From assembly GCF_000444135.1 (NCBI RefSeq), contig NZ_ATDK01000043.1:1-35737 (forward strand): a stretch of 35,737 nt of DNA. The letters run 5' to 3'. Of this stretch, positions 16,699 through 25,419 are shown in pieces. The notes below the pieces were generated by a model. That model was not told where the DNA came from. It saw only the letters and a list, made by a program, of their open reading frames with translations, and did no database searches. Numbering within the stretch: the stretch's first letter is position 1; each line of letters begins with the position of its first letter. Made by a program: the position numbers and the translations under genes. Source of the DNA: Pseudomonas avellanae BPIC 631. Its GTDB lineage: Bacteria; Pseudomonadota; Gammaproteobacteria; Pseudomonadales; Pseudomonadaceae.

Positions 16699-18240
16699 TT
16701 ATAGGTTTGCCGCGTGATTGCAGCAGTGCTGGAAAACCCTTTCCAGCGATGTTTCGTCTTTGAGCAGGGCAGCGCTGCTGGCGATGTCGGGGGCCAGCCA
16801 GCGGTCTTCGTCGTAGGCCGGAACCCGTTCGCGCAGCAGTCGCCACGCAGCCCCCGTGCCCACGCCAAAACCTTGCGCCTTGAGGAATTCGAACGCTTGG
16901 GCTGCCAGCAAATATTCGATGGCCAGAATCTGTGTGGCATTGCCCAGCACCTTGTGCAGCTTGAGCGCGGCGCTGGTGCCCAGGCTCAGGTGATCTTCCT
17001 GCAGGCCGGAGGTCACGTAGTTGTCGACCACTGCGGGCTGGGCCAACTGGCGGTTTTCCGCGCACAACGAAGCGGCGACATATTGGACGATCATCATTCC
17101 CGAGTTGACCCCCGGCTGGCTGACCAGAAACGCCGGCAGGCCGCTGACCATCGGGTTGATCAGGCGATCCAGCCGCCGCTCGGCGATGGAGCCCAGTTCG
17201 GCCATCGCCATGCACAGCAAATCCGCCGCCATCGCCACCGACTGACCATGCGGGTTGGCTTGCGACACCACGCGCCAGGCGTCGGGCGTGCCGAGCAGCA
17301 TCGGGTTATCGGTGACCGAGTTCAGTTCGGTCTCTATCTGGCGAATGGCATGGACCAACTGGTCACGGGTTGCGCCATGCACTTGGGGAATCGAGCGAAT
17401 GCTCAGCGCGTCCTGCGTGCGAATGCCCTGGCTGCTGGACAGCACTTCGCTGCCTGCCAACACTCTGCGCAGGTTTTTGCCCACCTGCTGCATGCCCGGA
17501 TGCGGCTTGAGCGCAAGAATGCTTTCATCGAAGGCATCGAGTTGGCCGCGCAGGGCTTCAAAAGTCATGGCGCCGATCACGTCGGCCCATTGGCTCAGAC
17601 GCTCGGCATCGGCGATAGCCAGGCAGCTCAGGCCGGTCATGCACGGCGTGCCGTTGACCAGGCACAGCCCGTCCTTGGCGCCGAGTATTACCGGGGCCAG
17701 ACCCTCCTCTTTCAAAGCCTGTTCAGCCGCGACGATATGCCCGCGATAACTGACCTGACCCACGCCCAGCAACGCGATGCCGACGTGTGCCATGTGGGTC
17801 AGGTAACCCACCGAACCCTGCGATGGCACGTGTGGCGTTATGCCCCGGTTGAGCAAGGCCAGCAGCGCCTCGACCACCTGCCGGTGAATGCCGGATTTGC
17901 CTTGGCTGTAGTTGAGAATGGCGGCGCAGATGATTGCGCGGGTTTGCTCGTCAGCCAACGGCGCACCGACGCCGCAGGCGTGGCTGAGCAGGGTATTGCG
18001 CGACAGACGGCTGAGCTGTTCGCCTTGCAGTGACACGTTGCACAGCGCGCCGAGCCCGGTGTTCACGCCATACGCGCGTTCGCCGCTGACGACGATTTGC
18101 TGGACGATGGCCTGGGCGTTATCGATCCGCGCCCAGGCGGCGTCCGACAGGCGCAGTTGTGCGCCGTGTCGGGCCACTGCGACCACGTCCTGCCAGCCCG
18201 ACGGGGCTTCACCGATGACGATCTGTTCTGCTCGCGACAT
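16699..18240 (-). CDS. hutH1: Histidase-like protein lacking the MIO cofactor motif
   Basis: Protein of 513 residues clearly homologous to histidine ammonia-lyase over its length (Tyr57 in AYGVNTGLG, His87 in LLSHACGVG, Asn196 in LCLVNGTPC, Arg282, NSVTDNP, Glu415 in QEDH). However, the stretch after GSVG (142-145) reads YLTHM: compared with the neighbour, six residues including the MIO-forming Ala-Ser-Gly are gone. The catalytic Tyr is Leu279 (QDALSIRS) and the Phe is Pro330 (ANPHG). It cannot form MIO and is unlikely to be an ammonia-lyase. The frame is intact and codon use normal, so it is not a pseudogene. ATG 18240 (AAGGA 9 bases upstream) is preferred to a TTG at 18246. The gene starts 12 bases after hutV, so it may be linked to the transporter or to HutH2; role unknown. 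Confidence 0.93.
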   Translation of the reverse strand: MSRAEQIVIGEAPSGWQDVVAVARHGAQLRLSDAAWARIDNAQAIVQQIVVSGERAYGVNTGLGALCNVSLQGEQLSRLSRNTLLSHACGVGAPLADEQTRAIICAAILNYSQGKSGIHRQVVEALLALLNRGITPHVPSQGSVGYLTHMAHVGIALLGVGQVSYRGHIVAAEQALKEEGLAPVILGAKDGLCLVNGTPCMTGLSCLAIADAERLSQWADVIGAMTFEALRGQLDAFDESILALKPHPGMQQVGKNLRRVLAGSEVLSSSQGIRTQDALSIRSIPQVHGATRDQLVHAIRQIETELNSVTDNPMLLGTPDAWRVVSQANPHGQSVAMAADLLCMAMAELGSIAERRLDRLINPMVSGLPAFLVSQPGVNSGMMIVQYVAASLCAENRQLAQPAVVDNYVTSGLQEDHLSLGTSAALKLHKVLGNATQILAIEYLLAAQAFEFLKAQGFGVGTGAAWRLLRERVPAYDEDRWLAPDIASSAALLKDETSLERVFQHCCNHAANL

Positions 18241-18252
18241 CTGCAACAGTCC

Positions 18253-19083
18253 TTAAAGGGTGGCCACACGGCGCTGAACGAAACGGTCCACGTAATCGTC
18301 GGCGGGCGAGTGGAGAATTTCTTTCGGCGTACCGACCTGAATCAATCGCCCGTCCTTGAGGATCGCGATGCGATTGCCGATGCGTACCGCTTCGTCCAGA
18401 TCGTGGGTGATGAACACGATGGTCTTGTGCAGGCTGGCTTGCAGTTCCAGCAACTGGTCCTGCATCTCGGCGCGTATCAACGGGTCAAGGGCGCTGAACG
18501 CTTCGTCCATCAGAATGATGTCGGTGTCGGCCGCCAGTGCTCGCGCCAGGCCAACGCGCTGGCGCATGCCACCGGAAAGCTGGTGCGGGTATTTGTTTTC
18601 GTAGCCCTTCAGGCCAACGGTCGTGACCCAGTGCTGCGCGCGTTCCTGACACAGCGCCTTGCTCTCGCCGCGCACTGTCAGGCCGTAGGCGACGTTGGCC
18701 AGCACGGTCTTGTGCGGCAGCAGGCCGAAGCTCTGAAACACCATGCTGATCTTGTGCCGACGAAATTGGCGCAGGGCCTCCATGTCGTAGCGCAGGATGT
18801 CTTCGCCATCGACCAGGATTTCACCGCTGGTCGGGTCTATCAGTCGGTTGAAGTGGCGCACCAGCGTCGATTTGCCGGAGCCGGACAGGCCCATGATGAC
18901 GAAAATCTCGCCACTGCCGATCGACAGCGACAGGTCGTTGACCCCCACCACGCAGCCGGTCTGCGCCAGTACCTGATCCTTGCTCTGGTTCTGTTTGATC
19001 AGCGCCAGTGCTTCCTTCGAGCGGTTGCCAAAAATCTTGAACACGTTTTTAACGACGATCTTGTTCGGTTCCACGCTGCTCAT
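18253..19083 (-). CDS. hutV: ABC transporter ATPase (histidine/quaternary amine type)
   Basis: Cytoplasmic ATPase of 276 residues for the HutXWV importer. Walker [11 protein letters not shown]-loop FQSFGLLPH, signature [15 protein letters not shown], Walker [14 protein letters not shown] and switch His (FITHDLDEA) are all present. It belongs to the ProV/OpuAA group but is shorter, lacking the C-terminal tandem CBS domains of ProV. Its ATG overlaps the hutW stop as ATGA, and hutH1 begins 12 bases after its own stop. In P. fluorescens the equivalent operon-encoded ABC system takes up histidine; betaine-type substrates are possible by family. Confidence 0.93.
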   Translation of the reverse strand: MSSVEPNKIVVKNVFKIFGNRSKEALALIKQNQSKDQVLAQTGCVVGVNDLSLSIGSGEIFVIMGLSGSGKSTLVRHFNRLIDPTSGEILVDGEDILRYDMEALRQFRRHKISMVFQSFGLLPHKTVLANVAYGLTVRGESKALCQERAQHWVTTVGLKGYENKYPHQLSGGMRQRVGLARALAADTDIILMDEAFSALDPLIRAEMQDQLLELQASLHKTIVFITHDLDEAVRIGNRIAILKDGRLIQVGTPKEILHSPADDYVDRFVQRRVATL

Positions 19084-19931
19084 TTGTGCGCCTCATGCCG
19101 TGGGCGGCCATAGGCCTGCGTGATACGGTCGATGACGACCGCCAGAATGACGATGGCAAGGCCGGCTTCCAGCCCGCGTCCGACGTTGAGGGTCTGAATG
19201 CCCACCAGCACATCCTCGCCCAGCCCGCGTGCGCCGATCATCGAGGCGATGACCACCATCGACAGCGCCATCATGGTGGTCTGGTTGATGCCGGCCATGA
19301 TGCTCGGCATGGCCAGTGGCAGTTGCACGCCGAACAGTTGCTGCCAGCGATTGGCTCCGAAGGCGTTGATCGCTTCCATCACTTCGCCATCGACCTGACG
19401 AATGCCCAGATCGGTCAGACGAATCAATGGCGGCGCGGCGTAGATCACCGTTGCGAAGATGGCCGGGACCTTGCCCAGACCGAACAGCATCAGCACCGGG
19501 ATCAGGTAAACGAAGCTGGGCATGGTCTGCATGATGTCCAGCAGCGGCATCAGCACCGAGCGCAGGCGATTGCTGCGCGCGGAGAGAATGCCCAGCGGAA
19601 TGCCGATCAGCACCGCAATGATCGTGGCGACCAGCATCAGCGCCAGTGTCTGCATCAGCTTGTCCCACAACCCGACCGCACCGACCAGAAACAGCAGGCC
19701 GACGATCACCAGCGTCGTGATGATTTTGCGCGTCGCGTGCCAGGCGATACCGCCGACGATGATCAGCATCAACCACCACGGCGCCATGCGCAGCAGGCCT
19801 TCGAGGTTGACGATGGCCCACAGCAGGGTCTCGGAGATGTGCCGGAACACATCGCCATACTGAGTCACCAGCGAGTCGACCCCGTCGTTGACCCAGTTGG
19901 CGATCGAGAAAGTGAAGCTTTCAGGAAACAT
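19080..19931 (-). CDS. hutW: ABC transporter permease (ProW-like)
   Basis: Inner-membrane permease of 283 residues with about six to seven transmembrane helices and the EAA-like loop that docks the ATPase ([33 protein letters not shown]). [24 protein letters not shown] and [20 protein letters not shown] are typical of ProW/OpuAB permeases. The last codons overlap hutV by 4 bases. It lies 73 bases after the binding-protein gene hutX. The operon position defines it as the channel of the hut-linked importer. Confidence 0.92.
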   Translation of the reverse strand: MFPESFTFSIANWVNDGVDSLVTQYGDVFRHISETLLWAIVNLEGLLRMAPWWLMLIIVGGIAWHATRKIITTLVIVGLLFLVGAVGLWDKLMQTLALMLVATIIAVLIGIPLGILSARSNRLRSVLMPLLDIMQTMPSFVYLIPVLMLFGLGKVPAIFATVIYAAPPLIRLTDLGIRQVDGEVMEAINAFGANRWQQLFGVQLPLAMPSIMAGINQTTMMALSMVVIASMIGARGLGEDVLVGIQTLNVGRGLEAGLAIVILAVVIDRITQAYGRPRHEAHK

Positions 19932-20004
19932 AAGCGGCTCTCAAATGAGGTGTGTCGGGTCAACGGTCAGGGCAGACGGCTCGTCAGGCTGGCTGCCCCG
20001 GCGT

Positions 20005-20973
20005 TTACAGCGAGGCGTCCACCTTTTTCGCGGCGTCTTCACTGACCCATTTGTGCCAGACTTCCGGGTGCTCTTTCAGGAAAATTTTCGCCAGCTTCGG
20101 CGATTCGATGCGTTCCTTGGCCATGCGCCCCAGGTTCTGGTTGAGCAAATCGATAGGCAGGTTGACCTTTTCCAGTACCGCGATCAGCTCAGGTGCCTGT
20201 TCGTGGAACACTTTGGACACACCGACTTTGATGTCGATGGTCTTGTCGACCCCGGCTTTCTCTTCCAGACGTACCAGATCCACCTGGCCCATCAACGGCG
20301 TTGGCGACCAGTAGTAGGTCAGGATCGGCTCGCCACGTTTGTAGCTGGACAGAATAGCCGCATCCAGCGCAGGACCAGTGCCGGGGCGGAAGTTGGTGTA
20401 TTTGTTTTCCAGGCCGTAGCTCTTGAGCATTTCGCTGTTTTCCAGCTCGCAGGTCCAGCCCGCCGGGCAGTTATAGAAACGGCCTTTGCCGGGCTCTTCC
20501 TGATCCTTGAACACCGCCGAATATTGAGCCAGATCGCTGATGGATTTCAGGTTGGGTGCCTTGGCTTCCAGCTTGCGCTTGGCGTCGCCTTCGATCACGT
20601 AACGCGGCACATACCAGCCTTCTACAGCGCCGACGATAGGCGCGCCGACACCGACCACTTTTCCGGCTGCGGCGGCCTTGTTCCAGACCTCACTGCGGCC
20701 GACCCATTCTTCGGCGAAAACCTGAATGTCGTTGGTGCTCAGGGCGTTCTCCATGGCGATGGAGTTGCCGGGCAGGGCGTCCACGGCGCAGCCGTAACCC
20801 TTGTCCAGAATCACCTGCAGCACGTCGGTCAGCAGCATCGCGCTTTCCCAGTTCAGGCCAGCGAACTTCACCGGCTTGCCTGATTCGCACCAGCCGGCAG
20901 CCTGACTTGCGCCTGCACTGGCGAGCAAGCCTGCGGATACCAAGGTGGTCAACAGGGCCTTTTTCATATTCAT
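20005..20973 (-). CDS. hutX: Periplasmic substrate-binding protein (OpuAC family)
   Basis: Protein of 322 residues with a classic Sec signal peptide (MNMKKALLTTLVSAGLLASA, cleaved after ASQA), so it acts in the periplasm. The OpuAC/ProX-like fold is indicated by KFAGLNWESAMLLTDVLQVI, QVFAEEWVGRS, AVEGWYVPRY and YYWSPTPLMG. Several tryptophans and tyrosines could form an aromatic cage as in betaine-binding proteins; in hut operons the ligand is taken to be histidine. The ATG at 20973 is chosen because GGGAG lies 8 bases upstream and the signal peptide starts there; an upstream in-frame start would precede it by 14 residues. Confidence 0.92.
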   Translation of the reverse strand: MNMKKALLTTLVSAGLLASAGASQAAGWCESGKPVKFAGLNWESAMLLTDVLQVILDKGYGCAVDALPGNSIAMENALSTNDIQVFAEEWVGRSEVWNKAAAAGKVVGVGAPIVGAVEGWYVPRYVIEGDAKRKLEAKAPNLKSISDLAQYSAVFKDQEEPGKGRFYNCPAGWTCELENSEMLKSYGLENKYTNFRPGTGPALDAAILSSYKRGEPILTYYWSPTPLMGQVDLVRLEEKAGVDKTIDIKVGVSKVFHEQAPELIAVLEKVNLPIDLLNQNLGRMAKERIESPKLAKIFLKEHPEVWHKWVSEDAAKKVDASL

Positions 20974-21032
20974 TGTCGATGCTCCCAAGCTTGAAATGGA
21001 TGACGGCAGCTTCAAGTAGGCATCCGGCCCGT

Positions 21033-21077
21033 GGGCATGCTCATGCCCGTTCCCCGAGTCTGTCGGTTTGATAACCG
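21033..21077 (-). other. Two hairpins between hutU and hutX
   Basis: In the 112-base hutU-hutX gap, the minus-strand transcript can form CGGTT-TGAT-AACCG (21064-21077), about 8 bases after the hutU stop codon, and a perfect GGGCATG-CT-CATGCCC dyad (21033-21048). Neither is followed by a U-run. They probably mark an RNA-processing or stability boundary that lets hutX accumulate separately from hutU. Confidence 0.45.
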
Positions 21078-21085
21078 CAGACCCC

Positions 21086-22783
21086 TTAACGTCCGATCAT
21101 CGGCAGGTTCAAGCCCTGCTCTTTGGCACAGTCGATGGCAATGTCGTAACCGGCATCGGCATGGCGCATCACGCCAGTAGCCGGGTCGTTGTGCAGTACG
21201 CGGGCGATGCGTTCGGCGGCTTCGTCCGTACCGTCACAGACGATGACCATTCCGGAATGCTGCGAAAAGCCCATGCCGACGCCGCCGCCGTGGTGCAGTG
21301 ACACCCAGGTCGCGCCGCTGGCGGTGTTGAGCAGGGCGTTGAGCAGTGGCCAGTCGGAGACGGCATCGGAGCCATCGCGCATGGATTCGGTTTCACGGTT
21401 GGGGCTGGCGACCGAGCCGGAGTCCAGGTGGTCGCGACCGATCACCACCGGTGCCGACAGCTCGCCGCTGCGGACCATTTCGTTGAACGCCAGGCCCAGC
21501 TTGGCGCGCTGACCCAGACCGACCCAGCAGATACGCGCGGGCAAGCCCTGAAAACTTATGCGCTCGCGGGCCATGTCCAGCCAGTTATGCAGGTGATCGT
21601 CGTCCGGGATCAGCTCTTTGACCTTGGCGTCGGTCTTGTAGATGTCCTGTGGGTCACCCGACAGCGCGGCCCAGCGGAACGGCCCGATGCCACGGCAGAA
21701 CAACGGGCGGATGTAGGCCGGAACGAAACCGGGGAAGTCGAAGGCATTGGCGACGCCGACTTCCTTGGCCATCTGGCGAATGTTGTTGCCGTAGTCGAAG
21801 GTCGGAATGCCCGCTTGCTGGAACGCCAGCATGGCTTCGACGTGCTCGGCCATCGACTGCTTGGCGGCCTTGACCACTTCGGCCGGCTCGCTCACCGAAC
21901 GGGCGCGGTACTCGTCCCAGGTCCAGCCTTTGGGCAGGTAACCGTTGAGCGGGTCGTGGGCGCTGGTCTGGTCGGTGACCATGTCCGGGCGCACGCCGCG
22001 ACGGACCATTTCCGGCAGAATGTCTGCTGCGTTGCCGCACAGGGCGATGGAGATGGCTTTGCCTTCGGCGGTGTATTTGGTGATGCGTGCCAGTGCGTCG
22101 TCCAGATCAGCCGCCTGTTCGTCGACGTAGCGCGTCTTGATGCGGAAGTCGATACGACTTTGCTGGCATTCGATGTTCAGCGAGCAGGCCCCGGCCAGTG
22201 TCGCGGCCAGCGGTTGTGCGCCACCCATGCCGCCCAGGCCTGCGGTCAGCACCCAGCGACCTTTGAGGTTGCCGTCATAGTGCTGGCGACCGGCTTCGAC
22301 GAAGGTTTCGTAGGTGCCCTGAACGATGCCTTGGCTGCCGATGTAGATCCAGCTGCCGGCGGTCATCTGGCCATACATTGCCAGGCCCTTGGCATCCAGT
22401 TCGTTGAAATGCTCCCAACTGGCCCAGTGCGGCACCAGGTTGGAGTTGGCGATCAGCACGCGCGGGGCGTTGCTGTGGGTCTTGAACACGCCGACCGGCT
22501 TGCCGGACTGCACCAGCAGGGTTTCATCATCGTTGAGCTGGGTGAGGCTCTCGACGATCTTGTCGTAGCACTCCCAGTTGCGCGCCGCGCGGCCGATGCC
22601 ACCGTAAACCACCAGCTCATTGGGGTTCTCGGCGACTTCCGGGTCGAGGTTGTTCATCAACATGCGCAGCGGCGCTTCGGTCATCCAGCTCTTGGCCGTC
22701 AATTGAGTGCCGCGAGCAGCCCGCACGACGCCTTCGCGGTGGCGGGTCCAGTTCTGCTTCAGGTCTTGATTATTCTCGGTCAC
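21086..22783 (-). CDS. hutU: Urocanate hydratase (urocanase)
   Basis: Second step of histidine degradation: urocanate to 4-imidazolone-5-propionate with tightly bound NAD as electrophile. Protein of 565 residues with [18 protein letters not shown], the NAD-binding [18 protein letters not shown], the catalytic cysteine in [15 protein letters not shown], and the Gly-rich [17 protein letters not shown]. The GTG at 22783 (TGAGGA 7 bases upstream) gives the family N-terminus [11 protein letters not shown]; an in-frame ATG at 22804 is unlikely because it would precede the ribosome-binding site. It is the first gene of the hut operon, with a leader of roughly 110 bases behind a sigma-54 promoter. 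Confidence 0.97.
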   Translation of the reverse strand: MTENNQDLKQNWTRHREGVVRAARGTQLTAKSWMTEAPLRMLMNNLDPEVAENPNELVVYGGIGRAARNWECYDKIVESLTQLNDDETLLVQSGKPVGVFKTHSNAPRVLIANSNLVPHWASWEHFNELDAKGLAMYGQMTAGSWIYIGSQGIVQGTYETFVEAGRQHYDGNLKGRWVLTAGLGGMGGAQPLAATLAGACSLNIECQQSRIDFRIKTRYVDEQAADLDDALARITKYTAEGKAISIALCGNAADILPEMVRRGVRPDMVTDQTSAHDPLNGYLPKGWTWDEYRARSVSEPAEVVKAAKQSMAEHVEAMLAFQQAGIPTFDYGNNIRQMAKEVGVANAFDFPGFVPAYIRPLFCRGIGPFRWAALSGDPQDIYKTDAKVKELIPDDDHLHNWLDMARERISFQGLPARICWVGLGQRAKLGLAFNEMVRSGELSAPVVIGRDHLDSGSVASPNRETESMRDGSDAVSDWPLLNALLNTASGATWVSLHHGGGVGMGFSQHSGMVIVCDGTDEAAERIARVLHNDPATGVMRHADAGYDIAIDCAKEQGLNLPMIGR

Positions 22784-22892
22784 AAAAAAATCCTCAGCGA
22801 TCAATCCGGATCAGCCCGATGACGGGCGAGCAGCGCCTGGCGAAGCAGGCTGGTTCAGTCCGATAGAAGACAGCATGCCTAGCCTGTCTCTA

Positions 22893-22906
22893 CTTGTACA
22901 TACAAG
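22893..22906 (-). promoter_or_regulatory. HutC-like operator
   Basis: Perfect dyad CTTGTA-CA-TACAAG, containing TGTA-N2-TACA, the core I recall for the GntR-type repressor HutC of pseudomonads (urocanate is its inducer). It sits directly downstream of the sigma-54 promoter, where bound repressor would block the start of the hutU transcript. No hutC gene is in the window. Confidence 0.8.
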
Positions 22907-22909
22907 CAT

Positions 22910-22927
22910 ATGCAATCAAAAGACCAA
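22910..22927 (-). promoter_or_regulatory. Sigma-54 promoter of the hut operon
   Basis: Read on the minus strand: TTGGTCTTTTGATTGCAT, with GG and GC separated by exactly 10 bases, as required for the -24/-12 elements (TGG...TTGCA). It faces hutU. Sigma-54 dependence, with CbrB as activator, is established for hutU in P. fluorescens and P. putida, so the match is consistent with known biology. Confidence 0.85.
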
Positions 22928-23038
22928 CTTTGCCCTGCGGTGGTTTATTGATTGTTCGATGGCCCTGCGAGCCCAGTATTTTCAGGGGTTTCCGGATTTT
23001 CCCAAGCGGGTGCTCTGCTTGTAAGGCGAGGTGACTAT

Positions 23039-23084
23039 TGTTACCTGAGGCATGATTTGCGCGCTTTTGGGGCGGCAGGTAACA
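23039..23084. promoter_or_regulatory. Candidate activator (CbrB-like) dyad upstream of hutU
   Basis: TGTTACC (23039-23045) and GGTAACA (23078-23084) form a perfect inverted repeat with 32 bases between them, about 115-160 bases upstream of the sigma-54 promoter, the usual place for an enhancer-binding protein. As I recall, CbrB half-sites are TGTTAC and GTAACA at 14-15 bases apart; here 34 bases separate the six-base cores, about two helical turns more. The remainder of 22805-23395 holds no credible gene. Confidence 0.5.
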
Positions 23085-23281
23085 GAATGGTGCGGGAAAT
23101 GTGCGCAGGGTCGCGGGGCAACATTGAGGGTTCATGGGTATCTGCAAAAATCGTCGCCTGAGGGGCCTGAATTGTCTTGCCTGAGCATGGGAACGATCCC
23201 GCTCAAGCAGGCGTCATACCCAGGCCTGAGCGAGCATTCACTGGCCTGCGATTAGTCTTCGCGGGCACTTTCATGTTTAAA

Positions 23282-23297
23282 TTGAACGCTCGTTCAA
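23282..23297 (+). promoter_or_regulatory. BetI-like operator upstream of betT
   Basis: Perfect dyad TTGAACG-CT-CGTTCAA about 100 bases before betT. It resembles the site of the TetR-type choline-responsive repressor BetI in pseudomonads. The TTGAAC half could at the same time be a -35 element. No betI or betBA gene is in the window. Confidence 0.65.
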
Positions 23298-23395
23298 GTT
23301 AAACCGGTGGTTCGCTGCCCGCTCACAACAGGAGGCTTACCCTTGCCGTATCCGCTTTTTGCAGTTGGTTTTATCAGTCCGGAGGCATGTAAACG

Positions 23396-25390
23396 ATGAG
23401 TTCTCCGAGTACTTCTTCAAGCGGCACCGTCCGCATGAACGCTCCAGTGTTCTACTTCGCTGCGAGTTTCATCCTGATTTTCGGCATCATTGTCATCGCC
23501 TTCCCGCAAGCCAGCGGCGCCTGGCTGCTGGCCGCGCAGAACTGGGCGGCCAACACGGTCGGCTGGTACTACATGATGGTCATGACCCTGTACCTGGTCT
23601 TCGTGGTGGTCACCGCCTTGTCGGGCTTCGGCAAGATCAAGCTCGGTGCCGACCACGACGAACCCGAGTTCAGTTACCTGTCATGGGCCGGCATGCTGTT
23701 CGCCGCAGGGATCAGCATCACGCTGTTCTTCTTCTGCGTTTCAGAGCCGCTGACGCATTTGCTGCAACCGCCGCAGGGCGAAGGGGGTACGGCTGAGGCC
23801 GCGCGTCAGGGCATGCAATTGCTGTTTTTGCATTGGGGCCTGCATGGCTGGGGCGTGTTTGCCTTTGTCGGCATGGCGCTGGCCTACTTCGCCTATCGTC
23901 ACAACCTGCCGCTGGCCCTGCGTTCGGCGCTGTACCCACTGATCGGCAAGCGCATCAACGGCCCTATCGGCTACGCCGTCGATGGCTTCGGCATCATCGC
24001 GACCATCTTCGGGCTTGGCGCAGACATGGGTTTCGGGGTGCTGCACCTTAACTCCGGTCTCGATTACCTGTTCGGCGTTCCGCACACTCAATGGATTCAG
24101 GTCGGCCTGATCACCCTGATGATGGGCGCGGCGATTCTGGTGGCCATCGCCGGTGTCGACAAGGGCGTGCGCGTCATGTCCGACATCAACATGCTTCTGG
24201 CCTGTGCGCTGCTGCTGTTCGTGTTGTTTGCGGGGCCTACTCAGCATTTGCTCAACACGCTGGTGCAGAACATCGGTGACTACCTGGGCGCGCTGCCGAG
24301 CAAGAGTTTCGACGTCTACGCCTACAACGAGCCGAGCGACTGGCTGGGCGGCTGGACCGTGTTCTATTGGGCCTGGTGGATTGCCTGGGCACCGTTCGTG
24401 GGCCTGTTCATCGCGCGTATTTCCCGTGGCCGGACCATCCGAGAATTCGTTTTCGGTGTACTGCTGATTCCGCTCGGCTTCACCCTGGCGTGGATGTCGA
24501 TCTTCGGCAACAGCGCCATCGATCAGGTGCTCAACCACGGCATGGCCGCGCTGGGCCAGTCGGCCATCGATGACCCGTCGATGACGCTGTACCTGCTGCT
24601 GGAAACCTACCCGTGGAGCAAGACGGTCATCGCGGTCACGGTGTTCATCAGCTTCGTGTTCTTCGTCACGTCGGCCGATTCGGGCACCGTGGTGCTGTCG
24701 ACGCTTTCGGCCAAAGGCGGCAACCCTGACGAAGACGGCCCGAAATGGTTGCGTGTGTTCTGGGGTGTGGCGACGGCGCTGATCACCAGCGGCCTGTTGT
24801 TCTCGGGCAGTATCGATGCGTTGAAGTCGGCGGTGGTGCTGACCTCGCTGCCGTTCTCGCTGATCCTGCTGCTGATGATGTGGGGCCTGCACAAGGCGTT
24901 TGTCATGGAATCCCAGCGCCAGATCGCGCAGATGTACTCGCTGGCGCCAGTGTCCGGTTCACGACGCGGCGGCTGGCGTCAGCGCCTGAGCCAGGCCGTG
25001 CACTATCCGTCGCGAGACGAGGTGTATCGCTTCCTCGACCAGACCGTGCGTCAGGCGATTGATGAAGTGACGGCGGTGTTTGTCGAGAAGGGCCTGAACG
25101 TGGTCAACGTTCCCGACCCGTCCAACGACTCGGTGACCCTGGAAATCGGTCACGGCGAAGAGCGCCCGTTCATCTACCAGGTGCAGATGAAAGGCTTCTT
25201 CACCCCGTCGTTCGCGCGTGGCGGCATGGGCTCCAAACAGCTGAACAACCGCCGCTACTACCGCGCCGAGGTTCACCTGAGCGAAGGCAGCCAGGACTAC
25301 GATCTGGTGGGCTATACCAAGGAACAGGTGATCAACGACGTACTCGACCAGTACGAGCGACACATGCAGTTTCTGCATCTGGTGCGTTGA
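23396..25390 (+). CDS. betT: BCCT-family choline transporter
   Basis: Inner-membrane carrier of 664 residues of the betaine/choline/carnitine family, about twelve transmembrane helices, importing choline for conversion to glycine betaine (osmoprotection and carbon source). The BCCT signature is clear in FYWAWWIAWAPFVGLFIARI followed by SRGRTIREF, with GADMGFGVLHLNSGL and SADSGTVVLS. A long cytoplasmic C-terminal domain (about residues 500-664) is typical of BetT and linked to osmotic activation. GGAGG lies 10 bases before the ATG at 23396. A P. syringae BetT is, as I recall, described as a low-affinity, high-capacity choline transporter. A BetI-like dyad lies upstream. Confidence 0.93.
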   Translation: MSSPSTSSSGTVRMNAPVFYFAASFILIFGIIVIAFPQASGAWLLAAQNWAANTVGWYYMMVMTLYLVFVVVTALSGFGKIKLGADHDEPEFSYLSWAGMLFAAGISITLFFFCVSEPLTHLLQPPQGEGGTAEAARQGMQLLFLHWGLHGWGVFAFVGMALAYFAYRHNLPLALRSALYPLIGKRINGPIGYAVDGFGIIATIFGLGADMGFGVLHLNSGLDYLFGVPHTQWIQVGLITLMMGAAILVAIAGVDKGVRVMSDINMLLACALLLFVLFAGPTQHLLNTLVQNIGDYLGALPSKSFDVYAYNEPSDWLGGWTVFYWAWWIAWAPFVGLFIARISRGRTIREFVFGVLLIPLGFTLAWMSIFGNSAIDQVLNHGMAALGQSAIDDPSMTLYLLLETYPWSKTVIAVTVFISFVFFVTSADSGTVVLSTLSAKGGNPDEDGPKWLRVFWGVATALITSGLLFSGSIDALKSAVVLTSLPFSLILLLMMWGLHKAFVMESQRQIAQMYSLAPVSGSRRGGWRQRLSQAVHYPSRDEVYRFLDQTVRQAIDEVTAVFVEKGLNVVNVPDPSNDSVTLEIGHGEERPFIYQVQMKGFFTPSFARGGMGSKQLNNRRYYRAEVHLSEGSQDYDLVGYTKEQVINDVLDQYERHMQFLHLVR

Positions 25391-25419
25391 CAGGGGCGGG
25401 GCGCAGGGAACACTTATCG

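Noticed and set aside
16699..18240. hutH1 as a pseudogene or sequencing error
   Set aside because: The loss after GSVG is an in-frame six-residue change, the reading frame is intact for 513 codons, and substitutions of two other catalytic residues are far from it, so a single error cannot explain it.
22890..23147. 85-codon minus-strand frame in the hutU upstream region
   Set aside because: It overlaps the sigma-54 promoter, the HutC-like dyad and the upstream dyad, which explain the region; its product shows no recognisable feature.
23388..23393. ATG-TAA minimal open frame between the betT ribosome-binding site and start codon
   Set aside because: Only two bases separate it from the GGAGG, too close for efficient initiation; probably chance.
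23741..24892. 383-codon minus-strand frame opposite betT
   Set aside because: Low-complexity Gln/Arg/His composition typical of an antisense shadow; betT is certain.
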